Part shown: one piece after another, positions 1-9,045 of the stretch
Layout of the letters: the number at the start of each line of letters is the position of its first letter
Numbering within the stretch: the stretch's first letter is position 1
Assembly: GCF_009604425.1 (NCBI RefSeq)
Contig: NZ_WEGI01000008.1
Location: forward strand, 62,001-126,000
Direction: 5' to 3'
Source: Nocardia aurantia
GTDB lineage: Bacteria; Actinomycetota; Actinomycetes; Mycobacteriales; Mycobacteriaceae
Length of the DNA: 64,000 nucleotides
Notes under the pieces: model-generated
Database searches by the model: none
What the model was told of the DNA's origin: nothing
What the model saw: the letters and a program-made list of their open reading frames with translations, nothing else
Made by a program: the position numbers and the translations under genes

Positions 1-525
1 GGGCGGTCGGTGCACGCCGACCTGGCGGCCGAGGCGTTGCGCGGCCGGCACGGCGATGTGGCCGCCTCGGTGAATGCCATGGCGTTGCTGTTCGCGCTGG
101 ACCGGGCCGAGGCGCGGGACGAATTGGCGAAACTGCTGGCGGACAACGACATCGTGCTGCTCGATCGCTACGTCGCCTCCAATGCCGCCTACAACGCCGC
201 CCGCACGGGTCAGTCCGCCGATGGTGAAATCGCCTCGTGGGTCGCGGAATTGGAATTCGGCCGGTTCGAACTCCCGGTTCCCGATCTGCAGGTGCTGCTG
301 GACGTTCCGGTCGAACTGGCCGCCGAACGGGCCCGCCGCCGTGGCGAACTCGACAGTGCGCGGGCGCTCGACGCGTACGAACGCGACGAAGCCCTGCAAC
401 AACGCACCGCCGCGGTTTATCGTGGGTTGGCCGAATCGAACTGGCACGGTCCGTGGCGGGTGTACGGAGCCCATGACGATCCGGCATCATTGACCGCGTG
501 CCTATCGGAAATACTTGCCCGATAG
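1..525 (+). CDS. tmk: thymidylate kinase, 3' part (cut by window start)
   Basis: Phosphorylates dTMP to dTDP in the cytoplasm. Only the last 174 codons are visible and the frame is open to base 1, so the start and the P-loop lie outside the window. Visible hallmarks are DRYVASNAAYNAA (the conserved DRY segment that contacts dTMP) and the basic lid-like stretch ERARRRGELDSA. tmk directly before mtrA is the standard order in mycobacteria and nocardiae, which supports the call. It ends 78 bases before the mtrA start, so the two may share a transcript. Confidence 0.9.
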   Translation, partial: GRSVHADLAAEALRGRHGDVAASVNAMALLFALDRAEARDELAKLLADNDIVLLDRYVASNAAYNAARTGQSADGEIASWVAELEFGRFELPVPDLQVLLDVPVELAAERARRRGELDSARALDAYERDEALQQRTAAVYRGLAESNWHGPWRVYGAHDDPASLTACLSEILAR

Positions 526-603
526 GGTTGGATGTGCGTCGGTACCGTACCAGTGTTGGCGGGATTGCCCGTTCCGAGCCGGAGAGATGACAACATAGTA
601 GTT

Positions 604-1281
604 ATGAAGCCGAAGATTCTCGTCGTCGACGACGATATGGCGCTCGCCGAGATGCTCACGATCGTCTTGCGCGGCGAGGGTTTCGACCCGCACGTGGTCG
701 GCGACGGCACGCAGGCGCTCAGCGCGGTCCGGGAGATTCGCCCGGATCTGGTGTTGCTGGATCTGATGCTGCCGGGCATGAACGGCATCGATGTCTGCCG
801 GGTGTTGCGCGCCGATTCGGGCGTGCCGATCGTGATGCTGACGGCGAAGACGGACACGGTGGACGTCGTGCTCGGCCTGGAGTCGGGGGCCGACGACTAC
901 ATCGTCAAGCCGTTCAAGCCGAAGGAGCTGGTGGCCCGGGTCCGGGCGCGGTTGCGCCGGACCGAGGAGGAGCCGGCCGAGCTGCTGTCCATCGCGGACA
1001 TCGTCATCGACGTGCCCGCGCACAAGGTCACTCGCGCCGGTCAGCAGATCTCGCTGACCCCGCTGGAGTTCGACCTGTTGGTGGCGCTGGCCCGTAAGCC
1101 ACGCCAGGTCTTCACCCGTGAGGTGTTGCTGGAACAGGTCTGGGGTTACCGGCACGCCGCCGACACCCGCCTGGTCAATGTCCATGTTCAGCGGCTGCGT
1201 GCCAAGGTCGAGAAGGATCCGGAGAACCCCGAGATCGTGCTGACCGTCCGGGGTGTCGGTTACAAGGCCGGACCGCCGTGA
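604..1281 (+). CDS. mtrA: two-component response regulator MtrA
   Basis: OmpR/PhoB-type DNA-binding response regulator, partner of MtrB, controlling cell-wall and division genes in actinobacteria. 225 aa. The receiver domain (about 1-115) has the acidic cluster DDD at 9-11, the phosphoacceptor Asp53 in LVLLDLMLPGMNG, and the KPF motif. A winged-helix domain follows (about 130-225, LTPLEFDLL and VRGVGYKAG). An in-frame ATG at 532 would add 24 unconserved residues; the ATG at 604 gives the family's usual N terminus MKPKILVVDDD. The stop overlaps the mtrB start (GTGA), so the two are translationally coupled. Confidence 0.95.
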   Translation: MKPKILVVDDDMALAEMLTIVLRGEGFDPHVVGDGTQALSAVREIRPDLVLLDLMLPGMNGIDVCRVLRADSGVPIVMLTAKTDTVDVVLGLESGADDYIVKPFKPKELVARVRARLRRTEEEPAELLSIADIVIDVPAHKVTRAGQQISLTPLEFDLLVALARKPRQVFTREVLLEQVWGYRHAADTRLVNVHVQRLRAKVEKDPENPEIVLTVRGVGYKAGPP

Positions 1282-3272
1282 TCGCTGCACCCAGAAACCG
1301 CCTCGAGCGGTTACTGGCGGCAGCGGTGGCCTGGTTCAAGTCCGTGGGCGAGTCCCTGGGCCACGTTTGGCGACGGTCGCTGCAACTGCGCGTCGTCGTC
1401 TCCACGCTCACCCTGTCACTGATCGTCATCGTGATCCTGGGCGTGGTTCTGACCAGCCAGATCACCGATCGGCTGCTGGACGCGAAGATCAACGCGGCCG
1501 TCGAGGAGATGGGCCGTGCCCGCAGCACGGTGGAGACCCAGCTCAACGGCGTGCACGATTCGAGCACCCAGCAGTCCCGGCTGGACGATGCCCTGCGCGC
1601 GCTGTCCTCGGGCTCCAGCCCGCAGGCCGGCAGCGCCGCGGCCGGCAGTTTCGACGCCGCGCTGCTCATGACCAACGACAACGGGCAGGAGATCACCGCC
1701 GGCCCGACCCAGGAGATCCCGGCGGAGTTGCGCCGGTTCGTCCAGCAGAACCAGGTCAGCTACCAGTTCGCGACGGTGTCCGACGCGGAGGGTTACCACG
1801 GGCCGGTGCTGCTGATCGGCAGTCCGAGCGCACAGGTCTCCACGCTCGAGGTCTACCTGATCTTCCCGCTGACCAACGAGGAACGCAGCCTCTCGCTGAT
1901 GCACGGCACCATGCTGGTCGGCGGTGTCGTGCTGCTGGTGCTGCTCGCCGCGATCACCGCGCTGGTCACCCGGCAGGTGGTGCTGCCCATCCGGTCCGCG
2001 GCCCGGATCGCGACCCGATTCGCCGACGGCCGCCTCAAGGAACGGATGGTGGTCCGCGGTGAGGACGACATGGCCAGATTGGCGATGTCGTTCAACGAGA
2101 TGGCCGAGAGCCTGTCCACGCAGATCACCCAGCTGGAGGAGTTCGGTAACCTGCAGCGCCGCTTCACCTCCGACGTCAGCCACGAACTGCGCACCCCGCT
2201 GACCACCGTCCGGATGGCCGCCGACCTGATCCACGGCTCGAGCGACGAACTCGATCCGGCCCTGGCCCGCAGCGCCGAATTGCTGGTCACCGAACTGGAC
2301 CGGTTCGAGGGCCTGCTCAACGACCTGCTGGAGATCAGCCGCCATGACGCCGGCGTGGCCGAACTCCAGGTGGAATCGCTGGACGTGCGGATGTGCGGCC
2401 GTGCCGCGTTGTCGATGGTGCGGCATCTGGCCAAGGAGTCCGGCGTCGAACTCGTGGTCGACCTGCCGGAGGAGCCGGTGGTCGCGGAGGTTGATCCGCG
2501 CCGCGTGGAACGCGTGCTGCGCAACCTGCTGGCCAACGCGATCGACCACAGCGAGGGCAAACCGGTGCTGATCCGCATGCGCGGGGACGCCGACGCCAAC
2601 GCGGTGGGGATCGTGGTGCGGGATCAGGGTATCGGGTTGCGGCCCGGTGAGGAGAAGTTGGTGTTCAACCGGTTCTGGCGGTCGGATCCGTCGCGAATGC
2701 GGCGGTCCGGCGGTACCGGCCTGGGCCTGTCGATCAGTGTCGAGGACGCGCATCTGCACGAGGGCAAGCTGGAGGCGTGGGGCGAACCCGGCGTCGGCGC
2801 CAGCTTCCGGCTGACCCTGCCGATGGTGCGGGGCCGCAAACTGGGCAACAGCCCGCTGCCGCTGGAACCGCCGCGGCGCCGGCAGCCGATCGAGCCGCAG
2901 CCGGCTCCGGAGGCCCCGGAATCGACCGACACCCCTGCAGCATCGACCGACACCCCTGCCGCATCGACCGAATCCCCTGCCGCGCAGGCGGATTCGACCG
3001 CGCGCCCGCAGCAGCCGGGGCCGGGCCGGATCGACCCGGACGCGGTCCCGCCGCTGCACCAGCTGCTGGCCGATGTCGACACGGCCCACGGCCACCCCGA
3101 CATGATCGACGACGGCCTGCTCGGCGAGATCGCCGCCGAGGAGGCCGCCGACAGCTCGAACTCCAACGGCTCGGCCCCGACTCGGGGCCCGGCACCGGGC
3201 ACGAGCAACGGCACGGCCGGGGGTGACCGATCAAATACCCCGGAGCGCACCGATACCGGGGACGCGTCATGA
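1278..3272 (+). CDS. mtrB: sensor histidine kinase MtrB
   Basis: Membrane histidine kinase that phosphorylates MtrA. 664 aa. First membrane segment about 45-63, an extracytoplasmic sensor region, second membrane segment about 213-235, then HAMP, HisKA with the H-box FTSDVSHELRTPL (His302) and HATPase_c with the N box (NLLANAIDHS) and G boxes (GTGLGLSIS). The tail after about residue 520 is long, acidic and low-complexity, and includes three copies of a 7-residue unit of the type STDTPAA. GTG start overlapping the mtrA stop; its own stop overlaps the lpqB ATG, so mtrA-mtrB-lpqB is a tightly coupled operon. Confidence 0.95.
   Translation: MIAAPRNRLERLLAAAVAWFKSVGESLGHVWRRSLQLRVVVSTLTLSLIVIVILGVVLTSQITDRLLDAKINAAVEEMGRARSTVETQLNGVHDSSTQQSRLDDALRALSSGSSPQAGSAAAGSFDAALLMTNDNGQEITAGPTQEIPAELRRFVQQNQVSYQFATVSDAEGYHGPVLLIGSPSAQVSTLEVYLIFPLTNEERSLSLMHGTMLVGGVVLLVLLAAITALVTRQVVLPIRSAARIATRFADGRLKERMVVRGEDDMARLAMSFNEMAESLSTQITQLEEFGNLQRRFTSDVSHELRTPLTTVRMAADLIHGSSDELDPALARSAELLVTELDRFEGLLNDLLEISRHDAGVAELQVESLDVRMCGRAALSMVRHLAKESGVELVVDLPEEPVVAEVDPRRVERVLRNLLANAIDHSEGKPVLIRMRGDADANAVGIVVRDQGIGLRPGEEKLVFNRFWRSDPSRMRRSGGTGLGLSISVEDAHLHEGKLEAWGEPGVGASFRLTLPMVRGRKLGNSPLPLEPPRRRQPIEPQPAPEAPESTDTPAASTDTPAASTESPAAQADSTARPQQPGPGRIDPDAVPPLHQLLADVDTAHGHPDMIDDGLLGEIAAEEAADSSNSNGSAPTRGPAPGTSNGTAGGDRSNTPERTDTGDAS
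2921..2986 (+). repeat. 21-bp tandem repeat inside mtrB
   Basis: Three imperfect 21-bp units (starts 2921, 2942, 2963) encode STDTPAA-like heptads in the disordered C-terminal tail of MtrB. The length is a multiple of 3, so copy-number change would keep the frame. Confidence 0.7.
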
Positions 3273-5092
3273 GAGTGCGGTCCGGATCCCGGGACATCCG
3301 CACTCGGCTAGGGGTGATCCTCTCGGCCCTGCTCGTGTTCGCCGGGTGCGCCAATCTGCCGGATTCGTCGGCGCCGCAGGCACTCGGCACGCTCGACAAG
3401 GAACCGACCTCCGCCGGGCCACCGACCCCGGTGGCCGGCCGCGAGCCCGACTCGCTGTTACGGGATTTCCTGCAGGCCACCGCTGATCCCACGAATCATC
3501 ACCAGACCGCTCGTCAGTATCTGACTCCCGAAGCCGCCTCGTCCTGGGACGACACCGCCGGCACGGTGATCATCGAGAAGCAGCCGGACACCCTGCGTGA
3601 ATCCGGCACGATGGATTCGACCACCTACCACGTCCGGGCCCACAAACTGGGCGATCTCGACGCGGACGGCTCGTTCCGGGCCGCCACCACCTCCGTCGAA
3701 TACCGCTTCGACATGACCAAGGTCGGCGGCGAGTGGCGGATCGACGAACTGCCCGCCGGCGTGGTCATCGAGGACGCCGCCTTCACCAAGTCCTATCGGC
3801 GTTACCCGCTGTTCTTCCCGAACACCGCGGGCAGCGCGGTGGTGCCGGATCTGCGCTGGGTCGCGCTGCGCAAGGATCAGCTCGCGCCGCGGCTGCTGTC
3901 GATGCTGCAGGACGGCCCGGAGCAGACGCTCGCCCCCGCGGTGCGCGACATGCTCTCCGGCGCGGTCACGGTGCACGGCCCGATCACCAAGCCCAACGGC
4001 GATCCGGAGGGGGCGGGTGTGAGTCCGGGCGGGGTGCAGATCGACTTCACCGGCGCCTCCGCCCTCGATCAGCACAGCCGGGAACTGCTGGCCGGTCAGG
4101 TGGTGCTCACCCTGTACGGCGCCGAGATCTTCGGCCCCTACTTCCTGACCGGCGACGGCAAACCGCTCGACGATCGGTTCGCCGCGAGCGGCTGGTCCCA
4201 GAACGATGTGAGTTATCTGAATCCGTCGGTGGTACACAACAAGATCGGGCTGCACGCCGTGCGTGACGGCTCGCTGGTTCGCGTGGAATCGGGTAGGCCC
4301 GAGGTGGTTCCGACGCCCGGATACTTCGGCTCGGCGCACAACCTGCAATCGGTCGCGCTGTCGCAGGACGGGCAACTGGTCGCGGCGATCGCCGACAACG
4401 GCCATCCGGCGCCCGAACCGTCGCGGACCCTGATCATCGGCTCCTACGACGGCAACGCCCTGTTCTCGCTGGCGCAGGGCACCGGTTTCACCCGGCCGTC
4501 CTGGACCGCCGACGGCAGCGCCGCCTGGACCGTCGTGGACGGCGACCGGGTGATCCGGGCCGTCCACGACCACGCCACCGGCAACGTGGCGCCGCAGGAG
4601 GTCGACATCTCCGCCCTGCTGTCGGTCCCGGTGTCGGTCTCCGACCCGGCGCCCCGGCTGCCGATCACCGAACTGCGGATCTCGCGCTCCGGCGCCCGGG
4701 TGGCGCTGATCGCCGGGGGCAAGGTGTTCGTGGCGACGGTCGCCCAGCGGGCCGACGGGCAGTACGCGCTGACCTCGCCCCTGCCGGTCGCGGCGACGCT
4801 GAGCACCTCCGCGGTCTCGCTGGACTGGATCACCGAGGACAGCATCGTGGTGATCCGCGAGGGCAACGTGGACCCGGTGGAGCGCGTCGACATCGACGGC
4901 TTCCAGCCCAATCCCGAGACCAGCCAGAACCTCACCTCCCCGCTGCGGGTGGTCAGCGCCTCGCCGGACGGGCAGTACATCGCCGACGCCCGCGCGGTCA
5001 TGCAACTACAGGCCGCGGAGCCCAACAGCGAACGGATCTGGCGCGAGGTCCCCGGCCTGGGACCCACCGCGACCCCGGTTCTGCCGGGCTGA
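3269..5092 (+). CDS. lpqB: lipoprotein LpqB
   Basis: MtrB-associated lipoprotein that modulates MtrAB signalling in mycobacteria. 607 aa. A signal peptide of about 26 residues ends in the lipobox LVFAGC with the lipidated Cys27, so it is anchored on the outer face of the membrane. The middle holds a GerMN-like domain (about 200-300) and the C-terminal half is a beta-propeller-like region. ATG start overlaps the mtrB stop (ATGA). The operon position is the conserved one. Confidence 0.95.
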   Translation: MRVRSGSRDIRTRLGVILSALLVFAGCANLPDSSAPQALGTLDKEPTSAGPPTPVAGREPDSLLRDFLQATADPTNHHQTARQYLTPEAASSWDDTAGTVIIEKQPDTLRESGTMDSTTYHVRAHKLGDLDADGSFRAATTSVEYRFDMTKVGGEWRIDELPAGVVIEDAAFTKSYRRYPLFFPNTAGSAVVPDLRWVALRKDQLAPRLLSMLQDGPEQTLAPAVRDMLSGAVTVHGPITKPNGDPEGAGVSPGGVQIDFTGASALDQHSRELLAGQVVLTLYGAEIFGPYFLTGDGKPLDDRFAASGWSQNDVSYLNPSVVHNKIGLHAVRDGSLVRVESGRPEVVPTPGYFGSAHNLQSVALSQDGQLVAAIADNGHPAPEPSRTLIIGSYDGNALFSLAQGTGFTRPSWTADGSAAWTVVDGDRVIRAVHDHATGNVAPQEVDISALLSVPVSVSDPAPRLPITELRISRSGARVALIAGGKVFVATVAQRADGQYALTSPLPVAATLSTSAVSLDWITEDSIVVIREGNVDPVERVDIDGFQPNPETSQNLTSPLRVVSASPDGQYIADARAVMQLQAAEPNSERIWREVPGLGPTATPVLPG

Positions 5093-5273
5093 GACCGCGG
5101 GACCGGGTTTCGGTGCTCGGAAGCAGTACGCCGATGCGGAAAGGGTCTCACGCAACCGGTCGCCATCGCGGAGCGCCGGGCATTCCGGCCGCTGCCTCGT
5201 GGCAGGCTCGGTACCGGGTGCGGGAATGGCCGCGAATAGCTGGTCTGTCGGTGCCGGCCCCGATAATCGGCGG

Positions 5274-5918
5274 ATGCGGACACTGCTGGATCTGATCCTG
5301 CCGCAGGATTGCGCCGGTTGCGGGCGGCCGGGGGTGGGGTGGTGCGCGGACTGCGCGGAAGGTCTCGTGCGACAACCCGTGCGGGTGTGGCCCCGGTCGG
5401 ATCCGGGGGTGCCGTGCTGGGCGCTGGGCCGCTACGCCGGTCCGCGCCGGCGGGCGGTGGTGGCGGTGAAGGAACATCATCGGCGGGAATTGGTCGCGCC
5501 GCTCGGACGGGAATTGGCCCGGGGCCTGGCGGCGCTGCGCACCCCCGGGCGGCCGTTGGTGCTGGTGCCGGCGCCGGTCCGGCGTGTCGCGGTGCGGCGG
5601 CGTGGGGGAGATCCGGTCGGCCGGGTCGCGCGGGTCGCCGCGAGTTTGCTAACCGATTGCCAGGTGGCGCCGATGCTGCTGGCGGACCGGGGTGTGCGGG
5701 ACTCGGTGGGCCTCGGCCCGGCGCAGCGCCGGCGCAATCTAGCAGGGCGGATCATCGTGTCGGCCGGTTCGCTGCCGACGAGCCTGCGGCACCCGGATGC
5801 CGAGGTGGTGCTGGTCGACGATGTCCTCACCACGGGGGCCACCGCATGCGAGTCGGTGCGTGTCCTGACCGGCGTCGGAGTACCCATCCGGGCCGTTGTG
5901 GTGACCTCCGTGGCGTGA
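5274..5918 (+). CDS. ComF family phosphoribosyltransferase-like protein
   Basis: 214 aa. The N terminus carries paired cysteines, DCAGCG and WCADCA, of the zinc-ribbon kind seen in ComF/GntX proteins. The C terminus has the PRPP-binding motif VVLVDDVLTTGATA of type I phosphoribosyltransferases. Homologues sit between lpqB and hpf in mycobacteria (Rv3242c). An in-frame start at 5199 exists, but the ATG at 5274 places the zinc finger at the usual distance. The exact role in an organism not known for natural competence is unclear. Confidence 0.85.
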   Translation: MRTLLDLILPQDCAGCGRPGVGWCADCAEGLVRQPVRVWPRSDPGVPCWALGRYAGPRRRAVVAVKEHHRRELVAPLGRELARGLAALRTPGRPLVLVPAPVRRVAVRRRGGDPVGRVARVAASLLTDCQVAPMLLADRGVRDSVGLGPAQRRRNLAGRIIVSAGSLPTSLRHPDAEVVLVDDVLTTGATACESVRVLTGVGVPIRAVVVTSVA

Positions 5919-6193
5919 ATGGGAGAAATTTGCGTGAACACTGGCGGATCGGTCGCTGGGGGCCTAGCGTGGGGTCCTAGAGCGAACCCGAACCCAGAGT
6001 TTGGAGGTGGCGCCTCGAACGACCTTCGTGCCGAGTTCCCAGTGCGAGACGAGTGGGACTGGATCTGCGGGACCAGGCGGCAGCCGGCGTCATCACGATG
6101 GACCTCCCTCGCAATCATCGCAATCGGCCGATTCGGCACGAATGATTCCCGCCGCACGAGATCAGATAGTGCGGCCAGATCCGGGAGGTACGC

Positions 6194-6934
6194 GTGACGA
6201 CTTCACGTCCTTCAGTCCAAGAAGCAGACCCTTCGGTTCGTATCGACGCGGAGGAATCCACCGCGTTCGACGGCGCGGGGCATCCGACAGCCGAACCGCC
6301 TCGCACACCACGCGCGGACGTCGTGGTGAAGGGCCGCAACGTAGAAGTTCCGGACCATTATCGAGTCCATGTCGCCGACAAGCTCGCGCGACTCGAACGC
6401 TTCGATTCGTCGATCTATCTGTTCGACGTCGAACTCTTCCACGAACGAAATCGCCGCCAGCGCAAGGCATGTCAGCGGGTGGAGATCACCGCGCGGGGCC
6501 GGGGCCCGGTGGCCCGGGCCGAGGCCTGCGCCGACAGTTTCTACGCGGCCCTCGAGCTGGCCGCCCAGAAGCTGGAAAGCCGCTTGCGGCGCACCAAGGA
6601 CCGTCGACGAGTGCACTACGGGGAGAAGACGCCCGTCTCGGTCGCCGAGGCCACGGCCGATCTGATCGATGACACGATCGCCGTCCGCCCCCAGGATTCG
6701 TCACATGCCGCTGAGCCGGGGTCGATCGACTCGCTCGCGGAGGAGGGCGCCGGGCCCGGGCACATCGTCCGGACCAAGGTGCATCCGGCGAATCCGATGT
6801 CCGTCGACGACGCCCTCTATCAGATGGAACTCGTCGGCCACGATTTCTTCCTGTTCCAGGACAAGGAATCCGACCGTCCGTCGGTGGTCTATCGCCGTCA
6901 CGCGTTCGACTACGGATTGATCCGTCTCGCGTAG
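6194..6934 (+). CDS. hpf: ribosome hibernation-promoting factor, long form
   Basis: Binds the 30S decoding region and drives 100S dimer formation in resting cells. 246 aa, typical of the long HPF type: an N-terminal S30AE domain (about 35-140, VVVKGRNVEVPDHYRVHVADK) and a C-terminal dimerisation domain (about 185-246, ending in RRHAFDYGLIRLA). A GTG start is set by a strong Shine-Dalgarno GGGAGGT at 6182-6188. The 275 bases upstream have no gene and should contain its promoter. Confidence 0.93.
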   Translation: MTTSRPSVQEADPSVRIDAEESTAFDGAGHPTAEPPRTPRADVVVKGRNVEVPDHYRVHVADKLARLERFDSSIYLFDVELFHERNRRQRKACQRVEITARGRGPVARAEACADSFYAALELAAQKLESRLRRTKDRRRVHYGEKTPVSVAEATADLIDDTIAVRPQDSSHAAEPGSIDSLAEEGAGPGHIVRTKVHPANPMSVDDALYQMELVGHDFFLFQDKESDRPSVVYRRHAFDYGLIRLA

Positions 6935-6942
6935 TGCCGTCC

Positions 6943-6968
6943 GGGGCCCGGTGGTCGAACCGGGCCCC
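6943..6968. terminator. bidirectional hairpin between hpf and bluB
   Basis: A perfect 10-bp inverted repeat (GGGGCCCGGT / ACCGGGCCCC) with a 6-base loop lies between the convergent ends of hpf and bluB. There is no long U-tract, which is normal for high-GC actinobacteria. Confidence 0.75.
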
Positions 6969-6976
6969 GCACTTCG

Positions 6977-7612
6977 TCACTGCCGGTAGTTCTCCCAGTG
7001 CACCGCGTCCGCCAGGGCGCGACGATCCCGCCAGCCGAACCGTTCCAGATCCGGCACCTGCTGGAATTCGTGCACCGGGCCCGTGCACAGCCAGGCCACC
7101 GGGCGCACGCCCGGCGGCAGCGCGATGAGGTCGGTGAGGTAGGCGGTGTCGTAGAAGCTGACCCAGCCGACCCCCACCCCCTCGGCGGTGGCGGCGAGCC
7201 AGAGGTTCTGAATCGCGAGAATGGTCGAGTACAAACCGGTTTCGGGCACGCTGGCCCGGCCGAGGATGTGCTGACCGCCGCGCCCGTCGTCGTGGGTGAC
7301 CACGATGCCGGTACCGCTCTCGGTGATGCCCTCGATCTTGATCGGTTCGAAGGTGCGCGCCCGCTCCGGCGGCAGCGAGTCCCGGAACTCGCGGCGTTTG
7401 CCGGCGACGTGAGCGGCGAACTGCCGCAACGTCTCCGGCTTGCGCACGACGACGAAATCCCAGGGCTGTGAATTCCCGACGCTGGGTGCGCGATGCGCGG
7501 CGTCGAGGATTCGCAGGAGCGTGGCATCGTCCACGACCTCGCCGGTGAATTCGGCGCGCACATCGCGCCGGCGGCGAATCACCTCGTAGATTTCCGAACC
7601 TTCAGCAGACAC
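6977..7612 (-). CDS. bluB: 5,6-dimethylbenzimidazole synthase (BluB, nitroreductase fold)
   Basis: Oxygen-dependent cleavage of FMNH2 to 5,6-dimethylbenzimidazole, the lower ligand of vitamin B12. 211 aa, within the normal BluB size. The N-terminal flavin-binding segment RRRRDVRAEF and the stretch APSVGNSQPWDF are typical of BluB. The best alternative is a general nitroreductase. It is the last gene of a - strand run behind the desaturases (76-base gap), with no other cobalamin genes nearby. Confidence 0.85.
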   Translation of the reverse strand: MSAEGSEIYEVIRRRRDVRAEFTGEVVDDATLLRILDAAHRAPSVGNSQPWDFVVVRKPETLRQFAAHVAGKRREFRDSLPPERARTFEPIKIEGITESGTGIVVTHDDGRGGQHILGRASVPETGLYSTILAIQNLWLAATAEGVGVGWVSFYDTAYLTDLIALPPGVRPVAWLCTGPVHEFQQVPDLERFGWRDRRALADAVHWENYRQ

Positions 7613-7688
7613 GGCTACCAGTGAAGCAGAATGCCATTTCCGCTTGTCGGAAGGGTGACCAATACCCTCGGCCGGGCCGAGTTACCGA

Positions 7689-8948
7689 TCAGCCCGCGTT
7701 CGCGGCGACCGGGATCCGGGCGCTGTCGCCACGGCGGCGGCGCTCCCGCAGCGCGGTGCGCAGGCCGCGGCGCCGGCCGGTGGCCGGGTCGAGGACCGAC
7801 AGGCCGCCGAAGGCACGCTCCGACTTGGTCTCCGGCGCATCGTCGGTGCCGCGGCGCAGGTACTTGTTGGGCAGCGACAGCTTCATGATGGTCCGCCACG
7901 CCTTGGCGTACTGCACCGGCAGCGAACCGGTGGTGTACGGCAGGTCGTACTTCTCGCACAGGGCCCGTACCCGGACCGCGATGTCGCGGTACCGATTGCT
8001 CGGCAGGTCCGGGAAGATGTGGTGCTCGATCTGATGCGACAGGTTGCCGGTCATGAAATGCATGAGCCGGCCGCCGGAGATGTTGGCGCTGCCGAGCATC
8101 TGCCGCAGATACCACTCGCCCTGGGATTCGTTGTCGCAGTCGAACTTCGTGAACTTCTCGGCGCCGTCCGGGAAATGCCCGCAGAAGATCACCGCGTTGG
8201 TCCACAGGTTGCGGACGATATTGGCCGCGATGTTGGCGGTGAGGGTGGACAGGAAGAACGGACCGGTCAGCAACGGGAACACCAGATAGTCCTTGGTGAC
8301 CTGCCTGCCGATCTTCTTCAGCACCAGGGTGCGGTCGCGTTCGAACTGCTTCCGCTCCGGGCTGTCCTTCGTCCACTTCTTCTTCGCGAGCTTGCCCAGT
8401 TCCAGGTGCTGGATCGCGACGCCGTATTCGAAGAACGTCTGCAACAGCAGGTTGTACAGCGGCTGGCCCAGATAGAAGGGTGACCAGCGCTGGTCACGGG
8501 TGACGCGCAGCAGGCCGTAGCCGATGTCGTCGTCCATGCCCAGCACATTGGTGTACTTGTGGTGCAGGAAGTTGTGGGTGATCTTCCAGTGCTCGGACGG
8601 GCCGGCGTTGTCCCATTCCCAGTTGGCGGAATGGATCTCGGGATCGTTCATCCAATCCCACTGGCCGTGCATCACATTGTGGCCGATCTCCATGTTCTCG
8701 ATGATCTTGGCCGTGCCGAGCAGGGCGACGCCGGCCAGCCAGGCCGGCGGGAAGATGCTCGCGAACAACACCGCGCGGCCGGAGATCTCCAGCCCGCGCT
8801 GCAGGCGGATGACATTGCGGATGTAGGCGGCGTCCTTCTCGCCCCGGGAGGATTCGATCTCGCGGCGGATCGCATCGAGTTCCGCGCCGATCGCTTCCAC
8901 ATCTTCCGGGGTCAGGTGGGCGTATTCCTTCACGTCCGATATCGCCAT
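7689..8948 (-). CDS. membrane fatty acid desaturase, DesA3-like
   Basis: Acyl-CoA desaturase of the membrane di-iron type, related to mycobacterial DesA3 (Rv3229c), which makes oleoyl chains with its own reductase. 419 aa. Three histidine clusters are present: H90-x3-H94 (HNVMHGQWDW), H125-x3-H129-H130 (HNFLHH) and HQIEHH near residue 305. Hydrophobic segments lie between the first two and the third. It is closely paralogous to the next gene upstream. A pair of AGGTTAC-like repeats lies just upstream of its start. Confidence 0.92.
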   Translation of the reverse strand: MAISDVKEYAHLTPEDVEAIGAELDAIRREIESSRGEKDAAYIRNVIRLQRGLEISGRAVLFASIFPPAWLAGVALLGTAKIIENMEIGHNVMHGQWDWMNDPEIHSANWEWDNAGPSEHWKITHNFLHHKYTNVLGMDDDIGYGLLRVTRDQRWSPFYLGQPLYNLLLQTFFEYGVAIQHLELGKLAKKKWTKDSPERKQFERDRTLVLKKIGRQVTKDYLVFPLLTGPFFLSTLTANIAANIVRNLWTNAVIFCGHFPDGAEKFTKFDCDNESQGEWYLRQMLGSANISGGRLMHFMTGNLSHQIEHHIFPDLPSNRYRDIAVRVRALCEKYDLPYTTGSLPVQYAKAWRTIMKLSLPNKYLRRGTDDAPETKSERAFGGLSVLDPATGRRRGLRTALRERRRRGDSARIPVAANAG

Positions 8949-8950
8949 AC

Positions 8951-8990
8951 GGGTTACCTTACCGTAGGTTACGGCGGCGTAGGTTGACCC
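8951..8990 (-). promoter_or_regulatory. candidate operator: AGGTTAC-type repeats 15 bp apart
   Basis: AGGTTAC (8966-8972) and AGGTTGAC (8981-8988) are 15 bp apart, with a further GGTTACC at 8952-8958, immediately before the desaturase start. The same element with the same 15-bp period is found upstream of the ferredoxin reductase gene at 11896-11917. This suggests a shared regulator of the desaturase and its electron donor. Confidence 0.45.
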
Positions 8991-9045
8991 CGGAACGATT
9001 CACAGCTGTGGCGTACACCGCATTGTGATCGTGACCGAAGTGTGC